Source: Anaerolineales bacterium (GTDB lineage: Bacteria; Chloroflexota; Anaerolineae; Anaerolineales; E44-bin32). Taken from it: a DNA stretch of 5,982 nucleotides. The position numbers and the translations under genes are program-made. Position 1 is the first letter of the stretch. Every line of letters begins with the position of its first letter. A model generated the notes under the pieces. That model was not told where the DNA came from. It made no database searches and saw only the letters and a program-made list of their open reading frames with translations. This document shows positions 5,810 to 5,982 of this stretch, one piece after another. Where the stretch lies: the NCBI GenBank assembly GCA_030673085.1, contig DAOVFE010000125.1, positions 1 through 5,982 on the forward strand, given 5' to 3'.

Positions 5810-5982
5810 ATGAAATCATTTTTCATTCGAGGAATACCCCTCTTTGCAATGGTGATCATCATTATTGTTGGTATGATCAACGGCTGTACACCTGTACCTA
5901 TCGATACTTCTACAATCGTTTATGGTCTAACATTAACGCCTACCGGACTTGACCCCCATCTGAATGCTTCATCCGAATTGGG
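5810..5982 (+). CDS. Lipoprotein, likely ABC transporter substrate-binding protein family 5 (N-terminal part)
   Basis: The ATG at 5810 opens 57 codons to the window edge. Residues 1-25 form a lipoprotein signal: basic n-region (K2, R7), hydrophobic core (about 8-23, with VIIIIVG), and lipobox I23-N24-G25 before C26, the residue expected to be lipidated and anchored outside the membrane. The mature start continues to VYGLTLTPTGLDPHLN and ASSELG. This is the typical opening strand of family-5 solute-binding proteins (peptide/nickel/dipeptide ABC importers), where a 'leads to ... LDPH ...' stretch begins the binding domain. Substrate cannot be read from this fragment. The start has no strong Shine-Dalgarno sequence: GAAGGT at 5787-5792 is 17 nt away, too far. 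The start still looks right because signal-peptide features begin exactly there and no in-frame start precedes it closely. Permease and ATPase genes would be expected to the right. Confidence 0.75.
   Translation, partial: MKSFFIRGIPLFAMVIIIIVGMINGCTPVPIDTSTIVYGLTLTPTGLDPHLNASSEL

Overview
The window is a four-gene stretch of ordinary bacterial chromosome with roughly balanced base composition and AT-richer spacers. The protein sequences, chiefly MutS, the pyrimidine-nucleoside phosphorylase N-terminus and the lipoprotein N-terminus, read to me as most like Chloroflexota (Anaerolineae-like). That is a family-recognition judgement, not a search result. No tRNA, rRNA, CRISPR array, transposase or phage gene is visible.

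Layout: (1) positions 1-215, minus strand: N-terminal 71 codons of a pyrimidine-nucleoside phosphorylase, running off the left edge. (2) 216-678: a 463-bp divergent spacer with a promoter for each side and several inverted repeats. (3) 679-2664, plus strand: a 661-residue two-domain protein. It joins a complete MTA/SAH-deaminase-like amidohydrolase to a C-terminal domain that reads as a CYTH (triphosphate tunnel) domain with several altered active-site positions. This is the most unusual object in the window. (4) 2665-2847: a short convergent spacer with a very strong 16-bp hairpin terminator. (5) 2848-5454, minus strand: full-length DNA mismatch repair MutS. (6) 5455-5809: a 355-bp spacer with a possible leaderless mutS promoter, palindromes, a copy of part of the terminator sequence, and a promoter for the next gene. 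(7) 5810-5982, plus strand: N-terminus of a lipoprotein that looks like a family-5 (peptide/nickel type) ABC transporter substrate-binding protein, running off the right edge.

Functionally, the first two genes point to nucleoside salvage. The phosphorylase cleaves pyrimidine nucleosides, and the amidohydrolase half of the fusion should deaminate adenosine-type nucleosides such as methylthioadenosine or S-adenosylhomocysteine. They are divergently transcribed from one shared intergenic region and could be co-regulated. mutS stands alone, convergent to the fusion gene, with no mutL beside it. The lipoprotein gene starts a separate unit, probably a transporter operon continuing to the right.
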